Shown here piece by piece: positions 44,431 to 56,356 of a DNA stretch of 64,000 nt. The notes under the pieces are model-generated. The model searched no databases. It saw only the letters and a list, made by a program, of their open reading frames with translations, and was not told the origin of the DNA. Positions within the stretch are counted from its first letter, which is position 1; every line of letters begins with the position of its first letter. The position numbers were made by a program, and so were the translations under genes. This DNA is from Pyropia yezoensis (Eukaryota; Rhodophyta; Bangiophyceae; Bangiales; Bangiaceae): contig CM020618.1 in assembly GCA_009829735.1 (NCBI GenBank), positions 5,454,882 through 5,518,881 on the forward strand, given 5' to 3'.

Positions 44431-45376
44431 GGGCTCAGATGAGCCAGGGGGCTTGCCCCCGTCGCGGAGGGTCGCGGGGTGGGCACGAGGGCAGTGACCG
44501 GCGGGGGACGGGTGGGGGCTCGCTGCCCGTGCCACTCGCCCCAGGCATTTTGGGCTTCCACCGACCGGTACGACGTGGGGCGGGTGTGGCGAGATGGCAC
44601 GCGTGAGGAGATTTGGAGGTGGCCAACGCCAGCGCTTGGCTGGCGGCTGCGCGGCGTGGTGAGGGGGGCGAAGCACTCGCCTCCACTGATGAGGGGGCGT
44701 GGTCGTGTGCGAAGTAGGTTCGGACACCAAGCTGCCGCGGGCATGGGTGAATGTTTATAAACCAGCGTGGATTGGGCAAATCTCGTTCTGCGGTCCCCTG
44801 CGTCTCCGCCATTGGGAGGCCGCTCACGCGACGCGACGACCAAGCTTCGCGTGGAAACAAGCTCGAGTGCTAGGATAAGAACAGTAAGTGCACAAGCCGG
44901 GCTCCAAATGCGACGGTGGCCAATCAGATGTCGAGAACGACAGAAGACCGACTGAGGTGGGTGTTAACCAGGGGTGCGTGGTCGGCTGACATCCGCACTG
45001 AGATTAATTTCTCTTTACACGGTTCTGAAATTTCTCGCAAGTTCGGGTGGGTGCCTGCCACTCCATGGAACTTGCTCATAAAATTGTCCTACAGTTGCCA
45101 TCGCAATGTGGCGCCGGCGGCTTTGATCCCCACCTCTTCCCCTTCCCCTTCGCCGTCGTCCGCACCTGTCTTGTGGCCTGGCCAGAGCAGGCCCCTGCAG
45201 TGGCGCCGGGGTCCAACCCACCCAACCCCCTCCCCCCCTCACCCCCCCTGCTTTTCCGTCCCATTCTCCTTCCTCCTTCCCAACCCCATCCCCGCTGCCT
45301 CCTTCTCCATCCCCCCACCCCCTTGGCACGCTTCCCTCCTTCCGGTACTGCCCTCCCACTCCGTGCGGTCGGGGCC
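44431..45376. other. Intergenic
   Basis: About 950 bp. TTTATAAA near 44754 is TATA-like. 45230-45370 is a C/T-rich leader to the next ATG. The next frame extends upstream to 45047 only with GTG. Confidence 0.5.
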
Positions 45377-48300
45377 ATGGCCGCCGCGGCGTGGACGCCC
45401 GCCGCCGGCTACGCCGCCGCCGCCCGCCGCCTCCGCGCGCGGGACACGCCGCCCGCCGAGCGGGCGGCGCTGGCACGCTCCCTCCTCGCCGCCGCCCCGT
45501 CGCTGACGCCCTCCCCCGCGGGGCTGGTGCTGGCGCAGGCGGCGTACACGCTCACCGCCCCGGCGCCCCCACGCGGCCGCGGGGGGGGGCGGGCGGGAGG
45601 CCCGACGCAGGAAGACGGCCCCACCGGCAGTGGCGGCGGCGGTGGCGACGTCGGCGGCAGCAGCAGCGTGCCGGGGACCGGGCCGGTGGCGCGCCAGTGC
45701 TGGGCGCTCCTGGCCGAGGCGGTGGCGCCCGCTCGTCGGGGCGGCCTGGCCACTGGCGGTGACGGTGGGAGTGACGGTGGGGGTGGTGGTGGCGGCGGTG
45801 GTGGCGGTGCCGCCGCTGGCACAGACGCTGCCGCTGCGGCCGCGCGCCGCCGGCGGGACGTGCCGTCGGCGACCGTGTTGCCCGCCGGCCTGGCCACCGC
45901 CGCCGCCGCCGCGCTGGCCGCCGGTGGCGCCGACGCGGACGCGGCCGCCGCGGCGGTGGCGGCGGTGGTGCCCCGCTGGCTGCCGCTCGACGCGGTGGGG
46001 GGTGCGGGCGTGCGCCTGGCCGCCGCCGCCGTGTCGGCGGCCGTCACCGCCGTGACCGACGCTGCCGTCGCCGCGACGGCGGCGGCGACCGCGGCGGCCG
46101 CCGCGGCGGCCGCGACGGCGACGGGCCGGGACGGCGGTGGCGGTGGTGGCGGCGGTGGCGGTGGCGCGCCGTCGGCAGCTGCTGCCGCCGCCGCCGCTGC
46201 CGCCGCAGCCGACGATGCGGGTCGGCGGGCGGTGGCGCTCGTCGCCGCCGCGCGGGTGGTGCTGTCGGCCCTTGACGCGGCGGTGGTGGCGGCGGGCGGC
46301 GGGCGGCGGGTGGCGGACGCGGCGCTCGCCAGCGGCCTGCTGCCCGCCGCCGCCGCGGCTGCTGCTGCCGCCGCCGCCGCCGCCACCACCGCCCCCACCG
46401 CCGCCGCCGCCGCCGCCGCCGCCACCGACGTCGGGGCCACAGCGGCGACGGTGGCGGGGGGCCCGCCGCCGCAATTGCCGCTGGCGCCGCCCGTGGCAGC
46501 GGCGGTACGCGCGCTGGGCGCCGCCGCCGACGCGACCGCCGGGACGGCGCTGTACGGCATGCCCGGAGGCGGGGGGGAGCCGCCCGTCGCGGGCCTGGCC
46601 GCCGCGTTTGCGCCCGGCGGCGGCGGCGTTGGCGGTGGTGGCGGCGGGGCGGGCGGCTGGGGGGTGACCACCCCGGGGTGGGTGCTCGGCCGCGCCGTTG
46701 CGTCGTGGCGAGCGGCAGGGGAGGGTGGGGGCGAGGGGGCGGGGGGGCGGCCGCCCAAGCGGCCGCGCCCCGTCGGCGGGGGGGTGCCGACCCTGCCGCT
46801 GGCGGTCTTTCGGGCGCTGGCCACCGCGCTGCTCGCGTGGCTCCCCGCCCCCGCTGTGGGTGGTCGCGCGGACCCGGCGGGGGCGGGGGCTCCTACCGTG
46901 GCGGCACCGACGGGCGGCCGGCGGGGCCGCCGGTCGGCGACGGCGGGCGCGGCCAAGGGGGCGGCGGCCCCGCCGCCGGCGGGAGGGCGGGAGGGTACGA
47001 CCGCCGCCGCCGCCGCCACCGTGGACGCGGCCGACGCCGACTGGGCGCTCGCCGCGCTCGCGTGCCTGTGCGACGTTGCCGCCGATGCGGGCATCTACCG
47101 CGCGTCGATGGATGAGGGCGGGGGGGGGCGGCTGGCCACGCGGGCGGCCAAGGCGCCCAAAAAAAGGCGTGCCGACGGGGGTGACCGCGACGGCGGCGAC
47201 GGCGGCGACGGCGGCGACGGCGGAGACGACGGCGACGGCGGCGACGGCGGCGACGGCGGCGACGGCGGCGACGGCGGAGACGACGGCGACGGCGGCGACG
47301 GCGGCGACGGCGGCAGCAACGACGGTGACAGCGACGGCGGCAGGGACGTTGCCACCGACGACTCCTACGCGGCTGTGGGGGCGGCGGCGGGGGCGGCGGC
47401 GCGGCGGCCGGCCGACGCGGCGCCGACGGGCACGGTCATTGCGAGGGTGTTTGCGGCGGCGGCGGGGGGGGGCTCTGGCGGGGCGCTGTCGGCGGCCGCC
47501 GCGGCGGCCGCCCGCGCCGCCGCACGCCTATCGTTTGAGGCGGTCGAGGCGGGCGTCGGGCCCGCCATGGACCGGGCACTGGCCACCCTCGCGCCGTCGC
47601 TACCGCCGGTAGCCGTCACCCCCGCTGCCGACGTGACCGCGTCGGCAGCGGCAGCGTCGGCGGAGGCGACGGCGACGGCGTCGGAGGCGGCGGCGGCGGC
47701 GGCGGCGGCGGCGGCCACGGGCCTCCTCACCGACATTGTCGCCGCGTATGGCCTGCGGCGGCAGCCCGACACGGTGCTGGCGCTCCTCGCCGCCCGCCTC
47801 TCCGCCCTCGGCCCCGCCCTCTCCTCCTCCGCGCCGGCGACAGGCCGCCGCGGCGGCGGCGGCGGCCTGCCCGCGGCGCTCGCCGCGCTCGCCGCCGCCG
47901 CGCCGCGGGGCACCCTCGCGGCGGGCCTCGACGTGGTGACGGCGTCGGCGGCGGGGGCGCCGGCCGCCGCCGCCGTCTTGGCGGGCATTGCCGTCGAGGC
48001 GCGCGGGGGGGAGGCTGCGGTGGCGGCCGCCGCCGCCCGCCTCGGCGACGCCCTCCCCCGTGCGGGGGCGGCGGCCGCCTGGCTCGCCGCGTCCGCGGCG
48101 GTCGGCGCCGCCGCCCGGGGGGACGCGGCCGCCGCGGCGGCCGCCGCCGCGTGCCTCCGCGCCCTGCCTTGGGGGGGGGGGGGGGGGGGAGTGGCAGCGG
48201 CGTCGCCGCCGACAGTGATGACGATGACGACCGGGGCGGTCAAGACGGCGGCGACGCGCTGGACGACGACGCCCGCCGTGCGGTGGCCATCCGCGCGTCG

Positions 48301-50372
48301 GCGGCGGCGGCGCTGGCCACCGCCACCTGCGTGGGTGCGGCGGCGGCGGCAGCCCGCGGCGCAGAGGACCAGTGGGCGTGTACGACCACCGCCGCCGCCG
48401 TCGGCGCGGCGCTCGACGCCCTCGACGGGGTGGCCGCCTGGCCGGCGGCGTCGCTGATGGGGGCCGCCCAAGAAGGGGCGGGCGGTGGCGGCGGCGGCGG
48501 CGGCGGCGGTGGCAGCGTCTACTTACCCTGCGGGCCGGGGCGGTACGACCGGGTGCTCGCGGCGGCCGCCGCGGCGGTGCACGTGGTGGAGCGCCACGGC
48601 GGGGCGGTCGCCGCGGGCTGCTGCCCCCACCGCGGCTGCGCCGCCGTGCGGTCGCGGTTGAACACCAGCCGCAGCGGCAGCGGCGGCGACAGCGGCGGCG
48701 GCGGCGGCGCGGGGGTCACCCCCCCCGCCGCCCTCGCGGCCGTGGTGCTCGCCGACATCCTCAGCACCCCCCCCTCGGGGGCGGCGGCCGCCCCGCGCCT
48801 GGCCGCCGACCTGGCCGCCGCCACCCCCGCGGCGGCGCCCACCACCGTGGCGGTGGCCGTGTCGGTCGCCGCCGCCGCGCTCGTCGCGGCGGGCGCGCGG
48901 CCGGCCAAGGCGGGCGGCGGCGGCCGCCGCGCCCGCGCGCCGCCGCCGCCGCTGCCCGCCATTGCCGCGGCGGTGGCCGCGGCGGTGCCGGCAGCGGCGG
49001 CGGCGGCCGCAACCGCCGGCGGCGGCGCCCCCACCACCGTTGTCATGGCCGCCCGCACCGCCGCGGCGGGGCTGGCGGCCATTGCCGCGGTGGGCGGCGG
49101 CGCCGCCGCCGCCGCGCTGCCGGCGATTGTGGCGGCAGACGCGGCGGCGGCGGCGGCGGGCAGCGGCGTTGCCGCCGCCGTTGCGCCCGCGGCGGCCGCC
49201 GCGCTCGCCGCCGCCACCGCCGCCGTCCCCCCTACCCCCGGCGCTGTGGCGGCCGCTGGTGGCGGCGACGGGGTGGACGACGGGGCGCTGGTGGTGGCGC
49301 TGCTGCGGCCGCCCGTCGACGCGGCGGACGCGGCCGCCCGTGCCGCTGCTGTGCGGGCGGTGGTGGCGGCGGCGGTGGCGGCGGCGGCGGCCGCCGCTGG
49401 CGGCACCGCCGCCGGCGCGCGGGCGGCGGCGGTGCTGTCGGCCGCCGCCGCCGTTGGCGGCACCCCCGCCGCGGCCGCGGCCGTTGCGGGTGTCACCGAC
49501 GGCATGGCCACCGCCGCTGCCACCACCGCGGGAGGCGCGGGGGGCGCCAAGGCGGCACCCCCGGCGGCACTCCCCCCCGCCGTGGCGGCGGCCTTCCCGC
49601 CCCTCCTCGCCGCCGTCTCTGCGGCAACGGCGGCGGCGCTGTGCCCGCCCGCCGTGCCGACGGCGGCGGCGCTCGCCGCCGCCACCGCCATTGTCACCGC
49701 CGTTGGCGGGGGGGTGGGCGGGGCGGCGGGGGGGGGTGCCGCCGCCGCACCGCCGCTTGACGGCCCGCTGCTCCGCGCCGCCCTGCGGGCGGCGGGGGCG
49801 GTGCTGGTGGCGCCCCCCGCGGCAGCGCGGCGGCGCGCCAACCACCCAGGGGGGGGCGCCGCCGCCCCCGATACGCCCACTGCCGGCGCGGCGGCGGCGC
49901 TGCTCGCCGCCGTTGCGTGTGCGGGCGCGCCGCTCGACGCGGCGGCGGCGGCCGCCGCCGCCGCCGCTGGCCAACCCGCCGCCGCCTCCGCCGCCGCCGC
50001 CGATGACGTGCGCGCGCGGGCGGCGGTGGCGCTCGCCGCGGCGGCCGCCGCGGCGCACCCCGCCACCCGGTCCGCCGGGGCGGCAGGGTGGGCGGCGGCC
50101 CTGCGGGGTGCGCCGCTGCGCGTCGTGCGGGCGCTGCTCGGGGGCCTCCTCGGCGCGCCCCCCGTGGGGGCCGGGGGCGGCGGCGGCGGCGGCGGCGGGG
50201 GGTCGGCGGCGGTCGCCGCCGCCGCCGCCGCCGCCGTTGGGGCGCTCCGCAACGTGGGGGGCGGGGGCGGGCGGCCGCGCCTCGCCGCCGCCACGGCGCC
50301 GCGGCTGGCAGTCGCCGCCCTGACGCGCGCGCTGTGCCGCCTCGACCGGCTGGACCGCCTCGCCGCCGCGGC

Positions 50373-50411
<39 letters not shown>

Positions 50412-51192
50412 GTCGGCAGACGGGACGGCGGCGTCGGCGGCGTCGGCGGCGGCGGCCGACGCGGACCTGGTCGCCGCCCTCGGGGCGGTGGCAACGGTGG
50501 CAACGACCGCCGCGCTAGGCGGGCGGCTGCCGGCGGCGGCGGCGGCGGCCGCCGCCGCCGCCCTCCCCGCCGCCGCCACGGCGGTGGCGGCCCGGCGGGG
50601 CGCGGCGGCGGGGGCGGCCGCCGCCGCCCGGGCGGCGGCGGCGGGGGTGGGCTCCCCCGCGGGGCCGCCGCCGCCCCCCGCCTGGGGGGGGGGCGGTGCC
50701 CCCGCCGCCGCCGCCGCCCCCGCCGCGGGCCTCGCGCTCGCGGCCATTGCCCGCACGCTGGGCGCCGCCGCCGCCCGCCGGGGGGACGCCCCCGCCGCCG
50801 CCGCCGTGCGGCGGGCGGTGGCGGGCGACGTGGCCGGCGGTGCCGCCGCCGCCGCCGCCGCCCCGTCTGCGGGTGGTGGGGGGGGCACTGCCGGCGGGGG
50901 CGGGGGCGGGGGCGGGGAGCGGACGGCGACGGCCGCCGCCGCCCCGCACATCCGGGCGGCGCTCGCCGCGGACGCGACGGTGGCGACGGCCGCGGCGGCC
51001 GACGCGGGGGTGGCGGCGGCGCTGGTGGGGGTGGTCGAGGCGGTGCTCGGCGCGGGGGGGGGGGTTGGGGGGGGTGGGGGGGGGGCCGACGCGCGGGGGG
51101 TGCTGGCGGCGTTGCCCGCCGACCGCAAGGAGCTGTTCAAGGGGCTGGTTGCCGCGTGGGAGGCGGGTGGGAAATACGATGGCAAGGTGTGA
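45377..51192 (+). CDS. Giant alanine-rich protein, frame broken at a 19-base G run
   Basis: Starts at ATG 45377 (MAAAAWTPAAGYAAAARRL). The frame runs to about 48180. There a run of 19 G (48171-48189) coincides with loss of protein-like sequence in this frame, and it continues in another frame (SGSGVAADSDDDDDRGG) to the stop at 51192. Read through, it would be about 1,930 residues of A-rich helical repeats with few charged residues, recalling degenerate HEAT/ARM helices. It has a basic KAPKKRR and a Gly/Asp repeat (47190-47320), and ends ELFKGLVAAWEAGGKYDGKV. That tail weakly recalls the terminus of nucleolar Urb2/Npa2 proteins, a guess only. Either the assembly has a wrong G count or there are two genes. 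Opposite-strand frames are shadows. Confidence 0.5.
47190..47320 (+). repeat. Gly-Gly-Asp codon repeat with 54-bp higher-order period
   Basis: GGCGGCGAC 9-mers encode (GGD)n. A GGAGACGACGG variant recurs 54 bases apart (about 47222 and 47276), showing that a six-unit block was duplicated. In frame with the alanine-rich protein. Confidence 0.8.
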
Positions 51193-51537
51193 GAGAGGCT
51201 GGGGAGGGCAGGGGTGGGGGGGGGGGTGGGGGTTGGGGGGGGGGGTGGGGGGTGGGGGGGTGGGTGGATGGGTTGGACGACGGGACATGTATATCGAGGA
51301 TGGGGGTCGTCGACAGCGGGCACGTCGGTGTCGTGGGGACTCATCGTCGGCCGTCGTCCGTGTCTGTGTCCGTGTCCATGTCATGTCCATCGTTTTTTTT
51401 TTTTTCTTTTTTTTTTCTTCTGGTTCTCGTCCCTGTCTCGTGAGGTCCCCCCGCCCAACCCCCACCCCCACCCCCACCCCCCACCGCCCTCATCCAACGA
51501 CCCACCCCCCGCGGCACCTCCTCCCCCGCTGCCAGCC
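51193..51537. other. Intergenic between convergent alanine-rich genes
   Basis: G/T-rich tract (51206-51280), then a T-rich block with two 11-13-base T runs (51390-51416), then a C-rich tract. Probably the two 3' flanks. No coding signal. Confidence 0.5.
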
Positions 51538-52297
51538 TCACCCCTCATCCGACCACCCCCCCGCCGGCGGCGCGTCCCCCTCCCGCTCCCCCGCCCCCCC
51601 CCACGCCCCCTCCCCCCCATCCGACTGCCGCCGCCGCCGCCGCCGCCTCGACGCCGCCACCACCGACGCCGACAGCGCCGGCGGCCACTCCCCCCCGCCC
51701 CCCGCCGCCGCAGCGGCGGTCCCCCGCCGCCGCGCCCGCCGCCGCCGCGTCGCGTCCACCGCCCCGCTGACGACGCTGCCGCCGTCGCCGCCGCCGCCGC
51801 CGCGACCGCCGCTGGCAGACGCGAGCGCCGCCCGAAAGGCGGCAAAGTCCGAGCCCCCCGCGCTCGTCGACGTTGTGGAGCCGGGGGGGGGGGGAGGTGC
51901 GCCGACCGCCCGCGTGCCGCGCCGCCACCACCGCCACCGCCACCACCACCACCGCCGCTGCCGCCGCCACCACCGCCAGTGCCGCCGCCGCCGCCGTCGT
52001 CGCCCCCGCCGTCCCCGTCTGGGCCGACGCGGCCGCCGTCACGGCCGACCCCCCCCCCCCAAAGGCGGCGGGCGTGGCCACCCCCGCCAGCACCCCCGTC
52101 ACCGTCGCGTGCACGTCGGCGGTGATGGCGTCGAGGCGGGAGCGGAGGCCCGCGGCGGCGGCAGCCGCCACGGGCGTCCACGGGGTGCCCCCCCCCGCCT
52201 CCCCCATGGCGGGCGTCGTCGGCGCGTCGCCGCCGCCGCCGCCGCTGGCACCGCCATCGCCGGCGGGTGCCGGTGACGCCGTCGCCGTCGTCGTCGA

Positions 52298-52329
<32 letters not shown>

Positions 52330-53684
52330 CAGCGGTCGCGGCGGCGCCCACCCGCCGCGCGTCGGCGGCGAGCGCCGCCAGCCGCCCGCCGGCGCCGGCC
52401 GGGGAGGCGGCCGCCATCGCCGCCGCCGCCGCCGCCACCCGCGCCGCGTCAGCGGCGAGCGCCGGCCACTCGCCGCCGCCGCCGCCGCCGTTGGGGCCAT
52501 TGGCCCCATCCCCACCGCCGTCAGCGCCGTCAACGGCGGTCGGGGTGGTGGTGGCGGCCGCCGCCCCCCGCGCGGCGGTGGGGGCGGAAAAGGCGAGGCG
52601 CTTCCGCACCCCCCCCCCGGTGGCAGGGGGCGGCGGCGCCCCCCCCCCCCCGGCGGCGCCCGGCGGCGCCTCCCCCCCCACCGTCGGGGCGGGCGTCCCC
52701 GCCGCGGCCGCCGCGGCCGTACGCACCGGCGGCGGCGGCGGCGGCGGCGGCGCAGACGTCCGGACGGGGGGGGGCGCCCACGGGGCGCCCGCGGCGGCGG
52801 CAGCGGCGCCCCCCGCCACGCCGGGGGGGGGGGCCGACGCCGCGGCGGCTGCCGGGGGGGGGGAGTCCACGCCCACCCCCACCCGCCGGTACCCGTCGGC
52901 ACGCCACCGGTGCTGGCGCCCCCCCCCCCCCTTCCCCCGCCGCCGCCGCCGCCGCCGCCCCGCTCACCGTCGGCCGCCGCCGCCGCCGCCGCCGCACCGG
53001 CGGGCGCGGCGGCGGCAGCGTCGGCGGCGGCAGCGGCGGCAGCGTCGGCGGCCGCCTCCCGCGCCGCCACCGCCGCCTCCCGCGCGGCCAGCCGCTCCTC
53101 CCACCCCCGCAGGCGGACCCCCCCCCCCCCCCCCCTTCCCCCCCGCCCCCCGCGGCCCCAACGGCCGCCGCGGCGGCGGCGACGGCCGCCTCCCGGCGGG
53201 CCACCCCCCGGCGGGCAACAGCCAGCGCCGCCTCCGCGGCGGCCAGCTCCTCGGCCCGCCCCGCCGCGGCCGCCTCCCGCGCCCGCACCGCCGCGGCGGC
53301 GGCGGCGGCAGCGGCGGCCGCCGCGTCGGCCGCCGCCTCCCGGTCGGCGACGGCCGCCTCGGCGGCGGCGACCGACGCGGTGCGGGCGGCGAGGCTCCGG
53401 GACGCTACCGCCGCCGCCGCCGCCGCCGCCGCCGCGTCCGCCGCCGTGGCGGCGGCGGTCACAGGGGCGGCGGGGGACGGGGGCGGCGCCGCCGCCGCCG
53501 CCGCCGCGGCCGCCGCGTCGTCGACGGCCGCGGCGGCGGCGGCAAGGGTGGCGAGCAGCCACCCGGCGAGCGCGCGGGGCGACGCCGCCGCCGCGTCGGC
53601 GGGCGGTGGGGGGACGCCCGGCGGCGGCGGGCGCGACACCGCCGCCGCCGCCGCCCGCACCCGCCCGACGGCGGCGGCAACGGG

Positions 53685-53716
<32 letters not shown>

Positions 53717-53872
53717 AGGTGTCGCGGCGGGCGCGGCGGGTGGCGGCGGCGGCGGACGCCGCCGCCGCCCGCGCAGAGGCAATGGTGGCGGCCGCGGCGG
53801 CGGCGGCAGAGGCGGCGGCGGCGGCACGGCCACGCATCTCGGCAGCGACGGCTGTGTGGTGGCGCTGTGGGT

Positions 53873-53903
<31 letters not shown>

Positions 53904-54919
53904 GGACAGAGGGAGGAAGGAGGGAGAGGATGGGGTGGGGGAAAGCGTCACGGGTACCAAACCACAGGGCAGTCGAGGGGGCGCGCGGCGGCGGCCGGGG
54001 CGTCAGGGCGCTGCGGCAGAGGGCCACTCGCGGTGGCCACACACAGAGAAAACACCACCCCCACCCCCACAACCACCCCCACCCCCACCGCCAGTACCAC
54101 CCCGCGAGCTCGCCTCGCCGCCTCACTCCCCACCCACCCGCCCCCCCCCCCCAAGTGCAGGCCCACGTACCTCTGCGTCCGCCGCCGCCCGCACGCGGGC
54201 GGCGGCGCCGTCGACGAGCGCCGCCGCCTCGGCGCGGGCGGCGGCCAGGCGGGCGGCCAGCCGCGCCTCGGCCGCCGCCACCGCCGCCGCCCGCCCGTCC
54301 ACCGCCGCCGCCCGCAGGCGCAGCGCGTCGGCCGACCACCACCCCGCCGCCTCCGCCGCTGGGGGGGGGGGGAGGTGGGCGGCCGGCGGCGGCGGCGGGG
54401 GCGGGGGGGGGGGGGGGGGGAGGGGGAGGCGGAGGCGCCCCCACCCGCCGCCCACCGCCCGTCGTCGCCGCCGCCACCCGGGTGGGGGTGGCGGCGACCG
54501 CCGGTGGCGCCGCCGGTGGCGCCGTCGCGGCCGCGGTGGTCGCCGCCGCCCCACCGGGCGGGGGGGAGACCCCCCGCGCCGCCCCCCCCGCCGCCAGCGG
54601 CCGCCGCGTCGTCGTCGCCGCCGCCGCCGCCGCGTCGCCGCCGCGGTGACGGCGGCGGCGGCGCGCGCGCGCCGCCGTCATTGGCGGTGCCATGCGGGCG
54701 GCGGCGGGGCGGCGAGCCGCCGCGGCGGTTGCCGCCGCCGGCGCCGCCGCGGCTGTCGCCGCCGGCGTTACCGCGGTGACTGGGGTGGCCGCGGCGGCCG
54801 TCGCGGTCGCCGCGGTGGTCGTGGTCGTCGCGGTGGTCGTCGCCGTCGCCGGGGCCACCGTCGCCGTCGCCGGCCGAGGTCACCGAGCTCACCGTCGACG
54901 TTGACGCCGCCGACGCCAT
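51538..54919 (-). CDS. Alanine-rich coiled-coil protein with a C-terminal membrane segment; frame broken
   Basis: No single frame is complete, but a coherent protein reads on the minus strand if frames change at four G/C runs: 54403-54420 (18), 53118-53135 (18), 52919-52931 (13) and 51883-51894 (12). It begins MASAASTSTVSSVTSAGDGD (ATG 54919). It has coiled coils such as WWSADALRLRAAAVDGRAAAV, ARTASVAAAEAAVADREAA and WEERLAAREAAVAAREAAAD, then a hydrophobic LAVVAAAAAVVVVAVAVVA followed by SDFAAFRAALASASGG and a basic tail. One intron, 54170-53865 (306 bp), has donor GTACGT and acceptor CCACAG and keeps phase. Total about 1,020 residues. No family recognised. Runs may be mis-sized in the assembly, or the gene may be decaying. 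Confidence 0.4.
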
Positions 54920-56305
54920 GCGGCCAGCCGCGTGGGCCGCCCCCTTTCAATGACGGGTGGTGGGCTGTGGGGGGGACGGGCAGGTCGAGGAAGCAGGGAA
55001 GGAAGCAGGGAAGGATGGCGAGGGGGGGAAGGGGGGGGAAGGAGCAGAGGACAGGGGGACAGACAGGGCAGGCAGCGACCAGTGCGTTCGTACCGTCCCG
55101 CGCCAGTGCCTAGCAACAATACCCCAGCTCCAGTCCCTTGGAGCAGCAGCGGCCGCCCCGGTCAGCAGCCACCTCCTCGGCCAAGTGTAACGGTCGGGGC
55201 TGTACGTACAGGTCAGTACATACAGTACAGAACAGTACAGGGGCTGGGTTGGCGCCAAAATCGAGGATGGATCGACCACTGGAATTGGGGGTATAGGTCG
55301 CGAGATCGTCACGGAAGAATTCTCAAGACAAGTACAAGAATTTGCACAGACACGTCGGAACAGGTGCAGTACCAATGTATGAATACGACCGCGGGTGGGG
55401 GCAGAGATATTTTTTCCCCGCGCTCGTGGGGCCTCGCTGCCTCTGCCTGCCGCTGCCGCCGCCTCTGGACGCGGGCGACACCGTCCCGCCACCATCTCTG
55501 GCTCGATTCCCCGCGCACGCCACCGCGCACCCCGACGCGTGTGAAGCAGGAGGCAGGGGGCAGAAGGCTGGCGGGAAGTAAAAGTCGGGGGGGGTTTTGA
55601 CAAGAACCTCCCGCCGCGCCGTCACCCACGCGGAACCACCCCCGGAAAAAAAAAAAGAAACAGCCGATGGGAGGAGATTCCGGCACCCCATTGGACTGCT
55701 CCCGCCGTGACCCACACCCCGCCCACGCGCGGCGGGGCGTTTCAAATCCGCGCCCCACCATTGGATGGCGCGTATCCCCCGCCCGCGACTGTATGCTCTG
55801 CGGCGATGCGCGTGTGGGTGGTGGGGCCACTTGGTGCGGAATGATCGTGTTCCATTCCGTGATCTCCCCGACGACGTCTGCGGGGGCCGTTGGCGCGCTG
55901 CGGGGCTGTAGCTCGTGCCTACGCCGTGGTGTGGGTGGGGGGGGGGGGGGGGGCACACTGGGCTGCGTTCGCTCCGCTCGGGGGGGGGGGGAGGTCGACT
56001 GGCCTGTCGGCAGTGTTTGGGGCGCGGAGGTCAGGTCGCTGGGGTACCCACCCGGCGGGGACCGCGGTGGCGGGTAGCCGGCACGCTGCCCAACCGGTTG
56101 GTGGTGGGTGCAGCGGGGCGCCGCCGGTGGTAGCGCTCCCGCATCGCCCCGCCGTTTGTCCGTTTGGTTGGGAACCTTGGGCGTCCACACGGGGGGTTGG
56201 TTGGTCTCACTGACGTTTCTTTTCCACACCCATCCTCCCGGCCACCCCCTCCCGCCCCTCGCCATCCCGTCAAGCCCCCCCACTGTCCCCCCCCTAGTCC
56301 GTCCG

Positions 56306-56337
<32 letters not shown>

Positions 56338-56356
56338 CATCTCCACGGCCATCACG
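54920..56356. other. Intergenic, upstream of the giant fusion gene
   Basis: About 1.4 kb. 55200-55240 holds several TACAG/TACATACAG repeats; 55300-55400 is AT-richer. G runs at 55937-55952 and 55980-55990 and a 34-base C run (56308-56335 region) precede the ATG. CCATTGGATGG (55692 and 55768) supplies two CCAAT-type sites. No other gene seen. Confidence 0.5.

Noticed and set aside
48519-51344. 941-codon minus-strand alanine/proline frame
   Set aside because: It is the complement of the GCC/GCG-rich plus-strand protein; its Ala runs mirror Gly/Arg/Ala codons, and it lacks coiled-coil or conserved motifs.
51873-55113. Long plus-strand frames (about 950 codons each) through 51873-55113
   Set aside because: They are Arg/Pro/Gly shadows; coiled-coil heptads and splice signals are on the minus strand.
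55730-55765. tRNA-like TTCAAATCC string
   Set aside because: No cloverleaf, anticodon arm or acceptor pairing could be drawn around it. No tRNA or rRNA gene was recognised in the window.
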